From Ruminococcus sp. UBA3665 (lineage in GTDB: Bacteria > Bacillota > Clostridia > Oscillospirales > Ruminococcaceae), in NCBI GenBank assembly GCA_002373165.1, contig DFJS01000009.1, forward strand, positions 1 to 64,000: DNA of 64,000 nt, written 5' to 3'. How positions within the stretch are numbered: position 1 is the stretch's first letter; every line of letters starts with the position of its first letter. The notes below the pieces were generated by a model. The model worked only from the letters and a program-made list of their open reading frames with translations, ran no database searches and was not told the DNA's origin. This document shows, piece by piece, positions 1 to 9,659 of this stretch. The position numbers and the translations under genes are program-made.

Positions 1-37
1 GAACTCTCCCATATTTATTTTTAACCGTCCGAAAAAA

Positions 38-113
38 TGGAGCTGGTGGACGGACTTGACCCCCCGACCTGCTGATTACAAATCAGCTGCTCTACCAACT
101 GAGCTACACCAGC
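38..113 (-). tRNA. tRNA-Thr (anticodon UGU)
   Basis: A 76-nt cloverleaf is readable on the minus strand. The acceptor stem GCTGGTG pairs with CACCAGC, the D arm is GCTC/GAGC, and the anticodon stem GCTGA/TCAGC closes the loop TTTGTAA, giving anticodon UGU, which reads ACA threonine codons. The CCA end is encoded (plus strand 38-40) and the discriminator base is U. It is followed by a short T run, consistent with termination. Oddity: the T-loop reads GTCAAGT, so the nearly universal U54 is G, and the T-stem has a G-G mismatch in the middle. Either the tRNA is slightly degenerate or there is a base error in the assembly; all other arms are intact. Confidence 0.95.
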
Positions 114-153
114 ATTTCTCTGCTGTATCGTCTCTTGCCTGACGACAGTATTT

Positions 154-182
154 ATTATAGCACAAGTCAGCAGATTTGTCAA
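154..182 (-). promoter_or_regulatory. Promoter of the tRNA-Thr gene
   Basis: On the minus strand TTGACA (182-177) and TATAAT (159-154) are separated by exactly 17 bp, a perfect sigma-A type promoter, about 40 bp upstream of the tRNA 5' end. Confidence 0.85.
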
Positions 183-268
183 GTGTTTTTTCAAAAAAAA
201 TTTAAAAAATTCATAAAAAGCCGTTTCTTGTGAAAAATCAATAAATATCAACCGGAAATTTCATTTAA

Positions 269-1852
<1,584 letters not shown>

Positions 1853-1858
1853 GCATTC

Positions 1859-1886
1859 CAGCCCCCTTGTGCAAGCATGGGGGCTG
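1859..1886 (+). terminator. Hairpin after guaB
   Basis: CAGCCCCC (1859-1866) pairs with GGGGGCTG (1879-1886) around a 12-nt loop just after the guaB stop. The following bases are AATTTG, a weak T tract, so termination may be partial and let transcripts into the next gene. Confidence 0.55.
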
Positions 1887-1937
1887 AATTTGTCGCAGTG
1901 ATACTGGAAATATTCTGGGAAAGCGAGGGATGCTGTC

Positions 1938-3422
1938 ATGAATCAGCCTGTTAATTTTTATCAGATCACGCGCTGTACGAATCCGGCAGCTTTTATTTCC
2001 CTGCTGCGCTACAGAAGCGGAAATTTTGCGGTCAAAGTCAGAACTAATGAGATGATTTCTATGAAAATTCTTGCCGATGCGCTTTACTCTCACGGGGTGG
2101 CCGTCTCGGAAATGGATGGTTTTGTACTTTCAGCGAGTTTCCGGTTTGGAAAAGAATTTGATTTATTAAAAATCAATCAGAAAGCCTGTCTGAATATCGA
2201 ACTCAAAAGTACGCTGAATTCTTACACGCCGGAGCAGGCACGGGAAAAAATCCGGAATCAGCTCCGGAAAAACCGGCATTATCTTTCTGTATTAGAACGG
2301 GAATTATTTTTATATACTGTCGTGACGGATTCGATGCAGTGCTATCACATGACGGAAAACGGCGAATTTACTGAAATTGATTTTTCTGAAATTGTCCGTG
2401 CAGTGAAGCATTTTTTCGGGGAGTATATTCAGGAGATTGAAAGCTTGTTCCGGCCGTCGGAATATCTTGTTTCACCGCTGAATCATGCCCGGAAATTTCT
2501 GGAACACTCTTATTTTCTGACGCATGATCAGGAAGAGAAGAAAAAAGAAATTCTTGAAACAATGCGTTCTGCTTCCGTGATGCTTGGCCTGACCGGAGAA
2601 GCCGGAACCGGCAAAACGCTGATGCTTTATGACATCGCCAGAGAACTTGCACAGGAAAAGCCCGTGCTGATGATTCATTGTGCCTCGGAACTGCCCGTAG
2701 GATTATCGGCCATTGCACATGAAATTTCAAATCTGGATATTCTCCGGCCGAAAGATTTACAGAATCAGGAAAATCTTTCTGATTTTCTGAAAGCGTACCC
2801 GTATATTTTCACAGACGAAACACAGCGTGTCTATGCCGGATTGATGATGCAGATTCATGATGAAATCCGGAAAAGCAAAAAATCGGCATTTATTTCGTTT
2901 GATTCCCGGCAGACTCTCAGCGTTCAGGAAGAGAATCAGCATGTTGCAGAATGGGCATATCGTCATTGTGACAAGATTTACACGCTGAAGAATACCATCC
3001 GGACGAATGCAGAAATCATGCATTTTATCCGGAAACTGCATAATCTGAATTATCATATTCCGGCGCAGATTCAGGCGGAACTATCAGATCATATTCGTAT
3101 TTGCTACGCAGGGAACGGGCTGGAAACGGATAATTTTTTAGATTATTACCGTCTGCCGCGGAACGGCCGTTATCAGTTTATTTCTCTGGATTCCTGCAAC
3201 GCAGTAATCGGCCAGGAATTCGATCATGTCATGATGATTCTGGACGGGACGTTTTATTATGACAGAAATCAGAAACTTTGTGCAAAGGAAAATCCTGATT
3301 TTCTGTCGATGCACATGCTGTATCAGGCACTGACAAGGGCGCGGGACAGGCTTGTGCTGATTATCACAGATGAACTATTATTTCAGCAGCTGATCACTGC
3401 TTTAGGAGAGGAAAATTTATGA
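1938..3422 (+). CDS. DUF2075-type nuclease/ATPase (SF1 helicase-like)
   Basis: A 494-residue protein with two recognisable parts. Residues 60-92 look like a PD-(D/E)XK nuclease core: Asp75, then Glu88-Leu-Lys90 in the string NIELKS. From about residue 215 an SF1-like ATPase follows: Walker A GEAGTGKT at 220-227, a FTDETQ Walker-B-like segment, RTNAEI, then GQEFDHVMMILDG and YQALTRARDRLVL near the C-terminus, the last resembling helicase motifs V-VI. This is the arrangement of DUF2075/Schlafen-helicase-like proteins, often found near defence genes. Start ATG is preceded by GAGGG. Its stop overlaps the start of the next gene (ATGA), implying translational coupling to the small acidic proteins. 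The biological role is unknown; a defence or DNA/RNA-processing function is inference. Confidence 0.75.
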   Translation: MNQPVNFYQITRCTNPAAFISLLRYRSGNFAVKVRTNEMISMKILADALYSHGVAVSEMDGFVLSASFRFGKEFDLLKINQKACLNIELKSTLNSYTPEQAREKIRNQLRKNRHYLSVLERELFLYTVVTDSMQCYHMTENGEFTEIDFSEIVRAVKHFFGEYIQEIESLFRPSEYLVSPLNHARKFLEHSYFLTHDQEEKKKEILETMRSASVMLGLTGEAGTGKTLMLYDIARELAQEKPVLMIHCASELPVGLSAIAHEISNLDILRPKDLQNQENLSDFLKAYPYIFTDETQRVYAGLMMQIHDEIRKSKKSAFISFDSRQTLSVQEENQHVAEWAYRHCDKIYTLKNTIRTNAEIMHFIRKLHNLNYHIPAQIQAELSDHIRICYAGNGLETDNFLDYYRLPRNGRYQFISLDSCNAVIGQEFDHVMMILDGTFYYDRNQKLCAKENPDFLSMHMLYQALTRARDRLVLIITDELLFQQLITALGEENL

Positions 3423-3844
3423 TTCAATGGCTGAACAAACAACAATACGGCTGGGAAGGCATCTTTCACAGTGAATTCTTCCGGAATGAAGACAATCAGC
3501 AGGAATTATTTATTTCTGCCGAATGCCCTGTTGATGATGAATATGTTAATCAGGCTGTGAATGCATTCAACGCTCTGCCGGAAGAAAGTATTCAGGAAAT
3601 CTGCAAAGGCATTGTCAGACTTGCCAAACTGGGCGGAGAAAATGAAGATTTTGAACTTCCGGAACTCGAAAACCCGGAAGATATTCTTGAATCCTGCTGG
3701 TTTACTACTTTATATATCTGTCAGGATAATACCATGATTCTCGAAGGAGAGGGCGATTGGGAAGAAGTTATCGGCATTGTATGGAAGGATAATAAAATCA
3801 TTTATATCGGAACGGATTATCTGAATCCGGAAAGCTGGTGCTAA
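3419..3844 (+). CDS. Small acidic protein, tandem paralogue 1 (DUF6985-like)
   Basis: A 141-residue soluble acidic protein without signal peptide or membrane segment. It shares with the next gene the pattern F.ALPE.SI..IC, EDF.LPEL..P.DIL..C and a C-terminal GEGDWEE...I..K...IYIG...L..E.W. This resembles small DUF6985-type or immunity-like proteins common in gut Firmicutes, an assignment I hold loosely. It overlaps the helicase-like gene by four bases, so the two are co-translated. Possible roles include partner or antidote of the upstream ATPase, or an unrelated passenger. Confidence 0.75.
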   Translation: MIQWLNKQQYGWEGIFHSEFFRNEDNQQELFISAECPVDDEYVNQAVNAFNALPEESIQEICKGIVRLAKLGGENEDFELPELENPEDILESCWFTTLYICQDNTMILEGEGDWEEVIGIVWKDNKIIYIGTDYLNPESWC

Positions 3845-3847
3845 TTT

Positions 3848-4273
3848 ATGATAAAATTCAGATACGCTCCCGACGGCATCGGAGAGGGCAGTTTCAGGAG
3901 CAGTTATTTCAAAGACGACATGGGCGGAGACGAATTTACAGTGTATATCAAAGACAAATCGTTTCTGAACTATGCGGAAGAATGCATTCAGCATTTCAAC
4001 GCTCTTCCGGAATCTGTAATAAATGACATCTGTCAGAAAATTATTGCCTATGTAAAACGGGACTGTGAAGATTTTGACCTTCCGGAACTCAAAAAGCCCA
4101 CAGATATTCTGAATTACTGTGGATTTGGTTCGCTTGAAATCGGCTATCCGAAACATAGAATTTCTTATGTTATACAGGGGGAAGGTGACTGGGGCGAATA
4201 TTTCGAGGTTATCATCAGAGACAGTATTCCGGTCTATGCCGGAGCAGAATATTCTTACGAAGATTGGAGTTAA
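3848..4273 (+). CDS. Small acidic protein, tandem paralogue 2 (DUF6985-like)
   Basis: Also 141 residues and clearly paralogous to the preceding gene: it has FNALPESVINDIC, DFDLPELKKPTDIL..C and QGEGDWGEYFEVI...IPVYAGAEY..EDW at equivalent positions. It starts three bases after the stop of its neighbour, so the pair forms one transcription unit with the nuclease/ATPase gene. The N-terminal 25 residues differ most between the copies. No enzymatic motif is visible. A truncated third copy lies about 220 bp downstream. Confidence 0.75.
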   Translation: MIKFRYAPDGIGEGSFRSSYFKDDMGGDEFTVYIKDKSFLNYAEECIQHFNALPESVINDICQKIIAYVKRDCEDFDLPELKKPTDILNYCGFGSLEIGYPKHRISYVIQGEGDWGEYFEVIIRDSIPVYAGAEYSYEDWS

Positions 4274-4304
4274 GCTATAATAAAATCAGATTTGTCCTTA
4301 ATCG

Positions 4305-4333
4305 TTGACAAAAATCTAAAAATATGTTATCAT
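4305..4333 (+). promoter_or_regulatory. Promoter upstream of the truncated paralogue
   Basis: TTGACA (4305-4310) and TATCAT (4328-4333) with 17 bp between them. It faces the truncated gene copy at 4492 and may now drive the fragment only, or an untranslated transcript. Apart from this and the fragment, the 4274-4650 stretch shows no coding sequence. Confidence 0.65.
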
Positions 4334-4491
4334 ATAAATAATTCGCATCTTGATAAAAGTAAAAATTGTTGGTTGTGCTGACAAAACATTCAGCATGTAA
4401 AATTTTTAGTGTGCCATTAAGTTTGTGAAAATGACAAAATTCGTTACACTTGAAAGACAGAATAGGGTGTAACGTGGATTGAAATAAAGCT

Positions 4492-4632
4492 ATGCTAGTC
4501 AGCATTCCGGGGGATGCTTCCAAAGCATCTTATATCATTCAGGGCGAGGGCGACTGGGGCGATGTGATTGGTTTTGTTGTCACAGAAGATGTTGTCACTT
4601 ACGTAGGGAAAAATTATTTCCCCGGCAGATAA
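4492..4632 (+). pseudogene. C-terminal remnant of a third acidic paralogue
   Basis: An open frame of 46 codons whose translation runs SYIIQGEGDWGDVIGFVV and ends TYVGKNYFPGR. It aligns with the C-terminal third of the two genes at 3419 and 3848 (GEGDW....I......YIG). The N-terminal two thirds are missing, and no match to them is visible in the preceding 220 bp. The ATG lacks a clear ribosome site. This reads as a truncated copy of a tandem gene array, although translation of a short peptide is possible. Confidence 0.75.
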
Positions 4633-4649
4633 AATTTTCGGAAAACTAC

Positions 4650-4678
4650 TTGCAAAACTGTGAATATTATGATACAAT
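4650..4678 (+). promoter_or_regulatory. Promoter of the GH94 gene
   Basis: TTGCAA (4650-4655) and TACAAT (4673-4678), 17 bp apart, 35 bp before a strong AAGGAGG ribosome site. I see no cre-like operator that I could defend. Confidence 0.75.
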
Positions 4679-4712
4679 AAAAATATAAAAATATTCCCTA
4701 AGGAGGAACACT

Positions 4713-7109
4713 ATGCAGTACGGACATTTTGATCTGAAAAACAAAGAATATGTAATCACTCGTCCCGATACGCCTGCACCGTGGGTAAACTATCTGGGTT
4801 CGCCGGAATATGGTGCAATTATTTCCAACAATGCGGCCGGCTACAGTTTTGTACAGTCGGGTGCGAACGGCAGAATTGCGCGTTTCCGGTTCAATTCGAT
4901 GATGGCACTGCCGGGCAGATATATTTATCTGCGTGATATGGATTCAAAAGATTACTGGTCAGCGACATGGCAGCCTGTCGGCAAGCCGCTTTCGGAATAT
5001 AAATCTGTCTGCCGTCACGGCACAGCGTATTCGGTCATGACAAGCGATTATTCCGGAATCAGCACAGAAACGACTTACTATGTACCTTCCGGCCAGACTT
5101 ATGAAGTCTGGAGAACGAAAATCACAAATCAGGATACAAAAGCAAGAAGACTTTCTGTTTTTGGATTTATCGAATTCACAAATGATAATAATTATGAACA
5201 GGATCAGGTAAACTTGCAGTACACGCTGTTTATTACCAGAACCGAGCGCAAAGGCAACAAGATTCTCCAGCACATCAACGAGAATTCCGGCAAATGGGAA
5301 GACGGTTCCAATCACAGAGAAAGATTTTTCGGCATGGTTGGTGCGGACGTGCTGGATGGCTGCGGAAGTCTGGAAAAGTTCATTGGTTCTTACAGAACAT
5401 ATTCCAATCCTGTAATGGTAGAAAACGGCATGTGCGATGATTCTATGAACTTCAATTCCAACGCCTGCGGCGCACTCCGGACGGAAATCATCATCGAACC
5501 CGGCGAGACAAAAGAACTGATTTATTTCTTAGGTCAGAAAAACGATGCCGAATCTGCCGAAATCATGAAGGCATACGAACAGCCGGGCAAAGTAGATGCC
5601 GAACTGGAAGAATTAAAATCCTACTGGCACGGCAAGCTTGCTAATTTCGAGGTAGAAACGCCTTCGGAAGAATTTAATAATATGATGAACGTCTGGAATG
5701 CTTACCAGTGCTTTATCACGTTTATCTGGTCGAGAGCAGCATCTTTTGTATACTGCGGACTGAGAAACGGCTATGGCTACAGAGATACGGTGCAGGATAT
5801 TCAGGGAATTATTCATCTGGATCCGGAAATGGCAGCCGAAAAAATCAGATTCATGCTGAGTGCGCAGGTAGATAACGGCGGCGGCCTGCCTCTGGTAAAA
5901 TTCAATCACAATGCCGGCCATGAAAACACGCCTGATGATCCGGAATATGTCAAAGAAACGGGACATCCGTCCTATCGTGCGGATGATGCTTTATGGCTGT
6001 TCCCGACGATTGTAAAATATATCGGAGAAAGCGGCAACTCTGCATTTTTGGATGAAGTAATTGTCTATGCCAACGGCGGAGAAGATACAGTTTATGAACA
6101 TCTTAAGAGAGCAATCAAATTCTCAATGGAGCACATGGGCGATCATGCAATGCCGGCCGGACTTCATGCCGACTGGAACGACTGTCTGCGGCTTGGTGCA
6201 AAGGGCGAATCGACATTTGTGGCATTCCAGCTGTATTATGCCATGAGTGTTATCAGAGATATGGCAGAATCCAGAAATGATACGGAATATATTAAATATA
6301 TTGACGATGTACAGAAAAAACTCGGCGATTCTCTGGAAAAATGCTGGGATGAGGACAGATTCATCAGAGGCATCCGTGAAGACGGCGTAATTGTAGGCGC
6401 AAAGAAGGACCCGGAGGCCAATATGTGGCTGAATCCGCAGAGCTGGTCTGTTATCTCGAAATTTGCAAATGCCGATCAGGCTGACAAGGCCATGAACAGT
6501 GTACACGAGATTCTGAACACGCCTTACGGCGCAAAGCTGCTGGAACCGCCTTATAAAGAGCATTATTTTGACGGCGCACTGATGCATATTTTCAATGCGG
6601 ATACAAAAGAAAACGGCGGTATTTTCTCGCAGTCGCAGGGCTGGCTGATTCTGGCAGAAGGACTGCTGGGTCATGGTGACAGAGCATTTGAATATTTCCT
6701 GGAATCCTCTCCGGCAACGCTGAACGACAAAGCAGAAGTCAGAGTGCTGGAACCGTATGTACACGGTCAGTTTACAGAAGCAAAGCATTCACCGTTTGCA
6801 GGACGTTCACACGTACACTGGCTGACAGGTACGGCATCTACTGTGATGGTCGGCTGTACAGAGGGCATCTGCGGCATTCGTCCGGATGCAGAAGGCATTA
6901 CTGTTTCGCCTTCGATTCCGTCTGCATGGGACGGCTTCAAGATGAAGAAGAACTTCCGCGGCAAGCATCTGAATATCGATGTACAGAATCCGAATCATGT
7001 ACAGAGCGGTGTCAAGAGTGTATCTGTCAACGGAAAATTGCAGGAAAGTGCTTATATCAAAGCCTCTGACCTGAAAGAACAGAATGATATTATCATCACG
7101 CTTGGCTGA
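4713..7109 (+). CDS. GH94 disaccharide phosphorylase (cellobiose/chitobiose phosphorylase-like)
   Basis: A 798-residue cytoplasmic inverting phosphorylase of glycoside hydrolase family 94. It would cleave a beta-linked disaccharide with phosphate to a sugar 1-phosphate. The N-terminal beta-sandwich starts MQYGHFDLKNKEYVITRP, a helical linker follows, and the (alpha/alpha)6 barrel carries the catalytic general acid in ADWNDCL (Asp at about residue 487). No signal peptide, so the substrate must be imported. From memory, the N-terminal strings (PAPWVNYLG, RHGTAYSV, SATWQPV) look closer to the chitobiose/cellobionate phosphorylase branch than to classical cellobiose phosphorylase, so the substrate should not be assumed. 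It has its own promoter and is monocistronic, ending at a bidirectional terminator. Confidence 0.9.
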   Translation: MQYGHFDLKNKEYVITRPDTPAPWVNYLGSPEYGAIISNNAAGYSFVQSGANGRIARFRFNSMMALPGRYIYLRDMDSKDYWSATWQPVGKPLSEYKSVCRHGTAYSVMTSDYSGISTETTYYVPSGQTYEVWRTKITNQDTKARRLSVFGFIEFTNDNNYEQDQVNLQYTLFITRTERKGNKILQHINENSGKWEDGSNHRERFFGMVGADVLDGCGSLEKFIGSYRTYSNPVMVENGMCDDSMNFNSNACGALRTEIIIEPGETKELIYFLGQKNDAESAEIMKAYEQPGKVDAELEELKSYWHGKLANFEVETPSEEFNNMMNVWNAYQCFITFIWSRAASFVYCGLRNGYGYRDTVQDIQGIIHLDPEMAAEKIRFMLSAQVDNGGGLPLVKFNHNAGHENTPDDPEYVKETGHPSYRADDALWLFPTIVKYIGESGNSAFLDEVIVYANGGEDTVYEHLKRAIKFSMEHMGDHAMPAGLHADWNDCLRLGAKGESTFVAFQLYYAMSVIRDMAESRNDTEYIKYIDDVQKKLGDSLEKCWDEDRFIRGIREDGVIVGAKKDPEANMWLNPQSWSVISKFANADQADKAMNSVHEILNTPYGAKLLEPPYKEHYFDGALMHIFNADTKENGGIFSQSQGWLILAEGLLGHGDRAFEYFLESSPATLNDKAEVRVLEPYVHGQFTEAKHSPFAGRSHVHWLTGTASTVMVGCTEGICGIRPDAEGITVSPSIPSAWDGFKMKKNFRGKHLNIDVQNPNHVQSGVKSVSVNGKLQESAYIKASDLKEQNDIIITLG

Positions 7110-7120
7110 TTGAGAATGAT

Positions 7121-7162
7121 AAAAAAAGGCTGTCTCATCTTGTGGGATGAGGCAGTCTGTTT
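7121..7162. terminator. Bidirectional terminator between convergent genes
   Basis: A 12-bp stem (7128-7139 with 7146-7157, including G-U pairs) around a 6-nt loop. Seven A precede it and TGTTTTG follows it, so it can act on both strands and separates the GH94 gene from the convergent SLOG gene. Confidence 0.8.
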
Positions 7163-7164
7163 TG

Positions 7165-7647
7165 TCAGATATAGCGGATAGGGATATGTTTTTTCCGTGC
7201 GAGGATTTCGATAATATCCATTCTGTTCCGGAACGGATAGGTAAAATATCCCTGATTGCCGTAAAACAGCAGCAAATCGCTTTGGTTTGTCATGAATTCG
7301 GCAGTTTTCCGGAAACTGAATCCATCTTCCGGGGTGGAGACATAAGTGACAGTATCTGCCTGAAGCTTGACTTTCAGGTAGCGTTTTTTCATGGAATCTT
7401 TCCACATAACGTCCTGTCTTTCATGGGGCAGTGCGAGATGCAGCGCAATTTCGGGATTATTTTGTTTCAGAAGGCCAACCAGTTCCGCCGTCCACAGCGG
7501 CACGCCCCATGCGCAGTTAGTATAAAAATCCCGATAGTCCTGTTTTATCAGATTCAGAAGCAATAACAGAATTCTCTGCCGGAGAATCTGTGTTTCTTTG
7601 GAAGAAAGAAAAATTTCCTCTGCTTTGGAAGCAATTGTCACAGTCAT
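7165..7647 (-). CDS. SLOG-family protein (YpsA/DUF1273-like)
   Basis: A 160-residue protein with the Rossmann-like fold seen in YpsA: an N-terminal helix, CAWGVPLWTAELV (the family's G.A.GVDLWAAE-type helix), LALPHERQDVMW, a strand with ADTVTYVS, and NQSDLLLFYGN near the end. SLOG domains bind nucleotides or nucleotide-derived ligands; the ligand here is unknown. An AGGAGG site lies just before the ATG. It sits 27 bp downstream of the flippase gene on the same strand, so it is probably co-transcribed. A second SLOG gene lies at 20.8 kb. Confidence 0.7.
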   Translation of the reverse strand: MTVTIASKAEEIFLSSKETQILRQRILLLLLNLIKQDYRDFYTNCAWGVPLWTAELVGLLKQNNPEIALHLALPHERQDVMWKDSMKKRYLKVKLQADTVTYVSTPEDGFSFRKTAEFMTNQSDLLLFYGNQGYFTYPFRNRMDIIEILARKKHIPIRYI

Positions 7648-7674
7648 ATTGATATTCCTCCTGTAAAAAATAGA

Positions 7675-9099
7675 TTATCCGCGTTTCAGAATTTTCATCA
7701 CAGTTTGAAGAATCGCAGAAAGATTGAAAAGAATCATAAAAATCAGAAAGCCAATCTGCATAGGAATCAGGAAAAACGGTTCAGTAATGGCCCCGATGCT
7801 CATGACGAACAGTACAATCAGATTGCTGGTAAAATGCAGATGATTGACTTTGAAATAGATTAATTTTCTGGTATCGACAATCCGGACAAGATAGCAGACA
7901 AAATAGCTCATAAAAGTAGCGATAACAGCCCCCTGAACGCCCCATTGATAAATCAGGATGACATTCAGGATCAGGTTTGTCACAGCAGCAATCAGGCTTG
8001 TCCAGAAACTGTGTGTTGTTTTCTGTGTCGCGGTATAGATACTGCTCAGGAACTGGTTCAGGCTCATCATGAGAACGCCGATAATCAGAATGGGCGTAAA
8101 TTCAAAAGCTCTTGCATAGGCAGGGTCAGTGCTGGAATCGATCAGGATTGCAGAAAGCGGTTTAACAAGGGCAATCATAAAAGCGGCACCCAGGAACATG
8201 ACTGACTGATAAGCAGAGAAGATTTTCTGATAGAATTTTCCTCTGTCCTTGCTGTTATTTTCAGTAATAGCGGACATATTCCAGGCCTGAAAAAAGATTG
8301 TCGAAACCATAGAAATCAGATTCGGCACTTTAGAGGCGGCATCATAGACCCCGGCGGCCACATCGCCGACATCAGGACTTTGTGCAGAAGTCATATATCT
8401 GACAAAAACTCTGTCAGAAAATCCTGTAATAATCCAGAGGACAGCCGTGGGAATCATAGGAATTGAAAACCGGAGCATAGTTTTCATCATTTCCGGATTG
8501 AATTTTTTAATCTGGAAGAATTTCCATAATTTCGCCACAATCCAAAGGAAGCACCCGGAGCAGAAATCGGTCAGAATGCTGGAGAGCATAAAGCCTTTCA
8601 CGCCCATATGCAGCACAGAGATAAATAAAATATTGAAGATGAACAGGGTCAGTGTAGCGAGAATGCCGTCCAGTGCGAACAGTTTCACCAGACCCCTTGC
8701 GCGGACGAACTGGGAACTCAGCTGTCGGAAAGAGGATGCAATAATAAATAATAATAATTGAATCACATATCCGTGTGCATAGGGCAGAAAATTCAGCAAA
8801 GGCGAAGCCGCAAGCATGGCCGCCAGTCCGACAGCTTCCACAATACAGGCAGAAGTAAACACTTCTTTATTATCATAATCTCTGTCCAGTCCATACCGGA
8901 TGACAGCTTCTGCAATCGAGAGCGTTACAATCGGGATGATAAAATTTGCAGTTTGTTCCAGCAGGGATTTCGTGCTGTTATCGCCGGACGGAATATGATG
9001 GGTATATAATCTTGTCAGCAGCAGCAGCAGAATTTTAGAACCAAACGAACCGATAGCAAATACCAGCGTATTGGCAGCAAGCTTTTTATATTTATCCAA
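7675..9099 (-). CDS. Polysaccharide/oligosaccharide flippase (MOP superfamily)
   Basis: A 474-residue integral membrane protein with about 12-14 hydrophobic segments spread over its whole length and an N-terminal LVFAIGSFGSKILLLLLTR typical of Wzx/RfbX-like lipid-linked sugar flippases. Such proteins move undecaprenyl-linked glycans outward across the membrane for capsule or teichoic polymer assembly. No glycosyltransferases flank it here, so the cargo cannot be inferred. Its own promoter lies at 9147-9175 and the downstream SLOG gene is likely in the same transcript. Confidence 0.85.
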   Translation of the reverse strand: MDKYKKLAANTLVFAIGSFGSKILLLLLTRLYTHHIPSGDNSTKSLLEQTANFIIPIVTLSIAEAVIRYGLDRDYDNKEVFTSACIVEAVGLAAMLAASPLLNFLPYAHGYVIQLLLFIIASSFRQLSSQFVRARGLVKLFALDGILATLTLFIFNILFISVLHMGVKGFMLSSILTDFCSGCFLWIVAKLWKFFQIKKFNPEMMKTMLRFSIPMIPTAVLWIITGFSDRVFVRYMTSAQSPDVGDVAAGVYDAASKVPNLISMVSTIFFQAWNMSAITENNSKDRGKFYQKIFSAYQSVMFLGAAFMIALVKPLSAILIDSSTDPAYARAFEFTPILIIGVLMMSLNQFLSSIYTATQKTTHSFWTSLIAAVTNLILNVILIYQWGVQGAVIATFMSYFVCYLVRIVDTRKLIYFKVNHLHFTSNLIVLFVMSIGAITEPFFLIPMQIGFLIFMILFNLSAILQTVMKILKRG

Positions 9100-9146
9100 A
9101 GAGAAATACCTTCTTTCTGATATTCTGAAAAAAATAATACTTCTAT

Positions 9147-9175
9147 ATTATAGCAGACTTTCCCGAAAAAGGCAA
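9147..9175 (-). promoter_or_regulatory. Promoter of the flippase gene
   Basis: Minus-strand TTGCCT (9175-9170) and TATAAT (9152-9147) with a 17-bp spacer. It is back to back with the secG promoter. Confidence 0.75.
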
Positions 9176-9213
9176 GCATTTAAGAACAGAAAAACAAAAA
9201 TTCAGCAAAATAC

Positions 9214-9242
9214 TTGACATGTGCTGTAAACCGTGCTATAAT
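9214..9242 (+). promoter_or_regulatory. Promoter of secG
   Basis: TTGACA (9214-9219), 17 bp, TATAAT (9237-9242): a perfect consensus promoter, as expected for an abundant housekeeping transcript. Confidence 0.9.
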
Positions 9243-9290
9243 AGGATTATATATATCGCTGATTAGCAATCAAAAAAGGAGAAAGAGAAA

Positions 9291-9569
9291 ATGGCAATTT
9301 ACGAAATTATCTGCGGCGCAGTAATCCTGCTTCTGTGTCTGCTGATTATTATCTTATGTTTAATGCAGGACGAAAAAACACAGCAGAATATGACCTCTGC
9401 ACTGGGCGGCGGCTCTAACGATTCGTTTTATGCACAGAACGAAGGCAATACCCGCGATGCGGCACTTGCCAAGCTGACAAAAATTCTGGGCATTATTACA
9501 TTCATTGTGCTGATTGTGATGAATATCATTGTGCCCTTGATTACTACACTTACCAGCAGCGGAGAATAA
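9291..9569 (+). CDS. secG: Protein translocase subunit SecG
   Basis: A 92-residue protein with two membrane segments (about residues 4-25 and 62-85) and the connecting loop carrying SALGGGSNDSFYAQNEGNTRDAALAKLT, the family pattern (MGG..G...F.........D..L.K.T). It is the small non-essential stimulating subunit of the SecYEG channel. It precedes the RNase R gene, the same secG-rnr order found widely in Firmicutes, with an intrinsic terminator between the two. Confidence 0.93.
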   Translation: MAIYEIICGAVILLLCLLIIILCLMQDEKTQQNMTSALGGGSNDSFYAQNEGNTRDAALAKLTKILGIITFIVLIVMNIIVPLITTLTSSGE

Positions 9570-9597
9570 TGCAGCGCGAAAGAACTTCAAGTTTCAG

Positions 9598-9631
9598 CAG
9601 TCCTCAAGTCCAAAGCTTGAGGCTGTTTTTT
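9598..9631 (+). terminator. Terminator/attenuator between secG and rnr
   Basis: CAG-T-CCTCAAG pairs with CTTGAGG-CTG (9598-9608 with 9616-9625) and is followed by six T. No convincing new promoter lies between it and rnr, so rnr probably depends on read-through, keeping its expression below that of secG. Confidence 0.8.
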
Positions 9632-9659
9632 CAATAGAGAAAAAATCAGGAGGATATCT

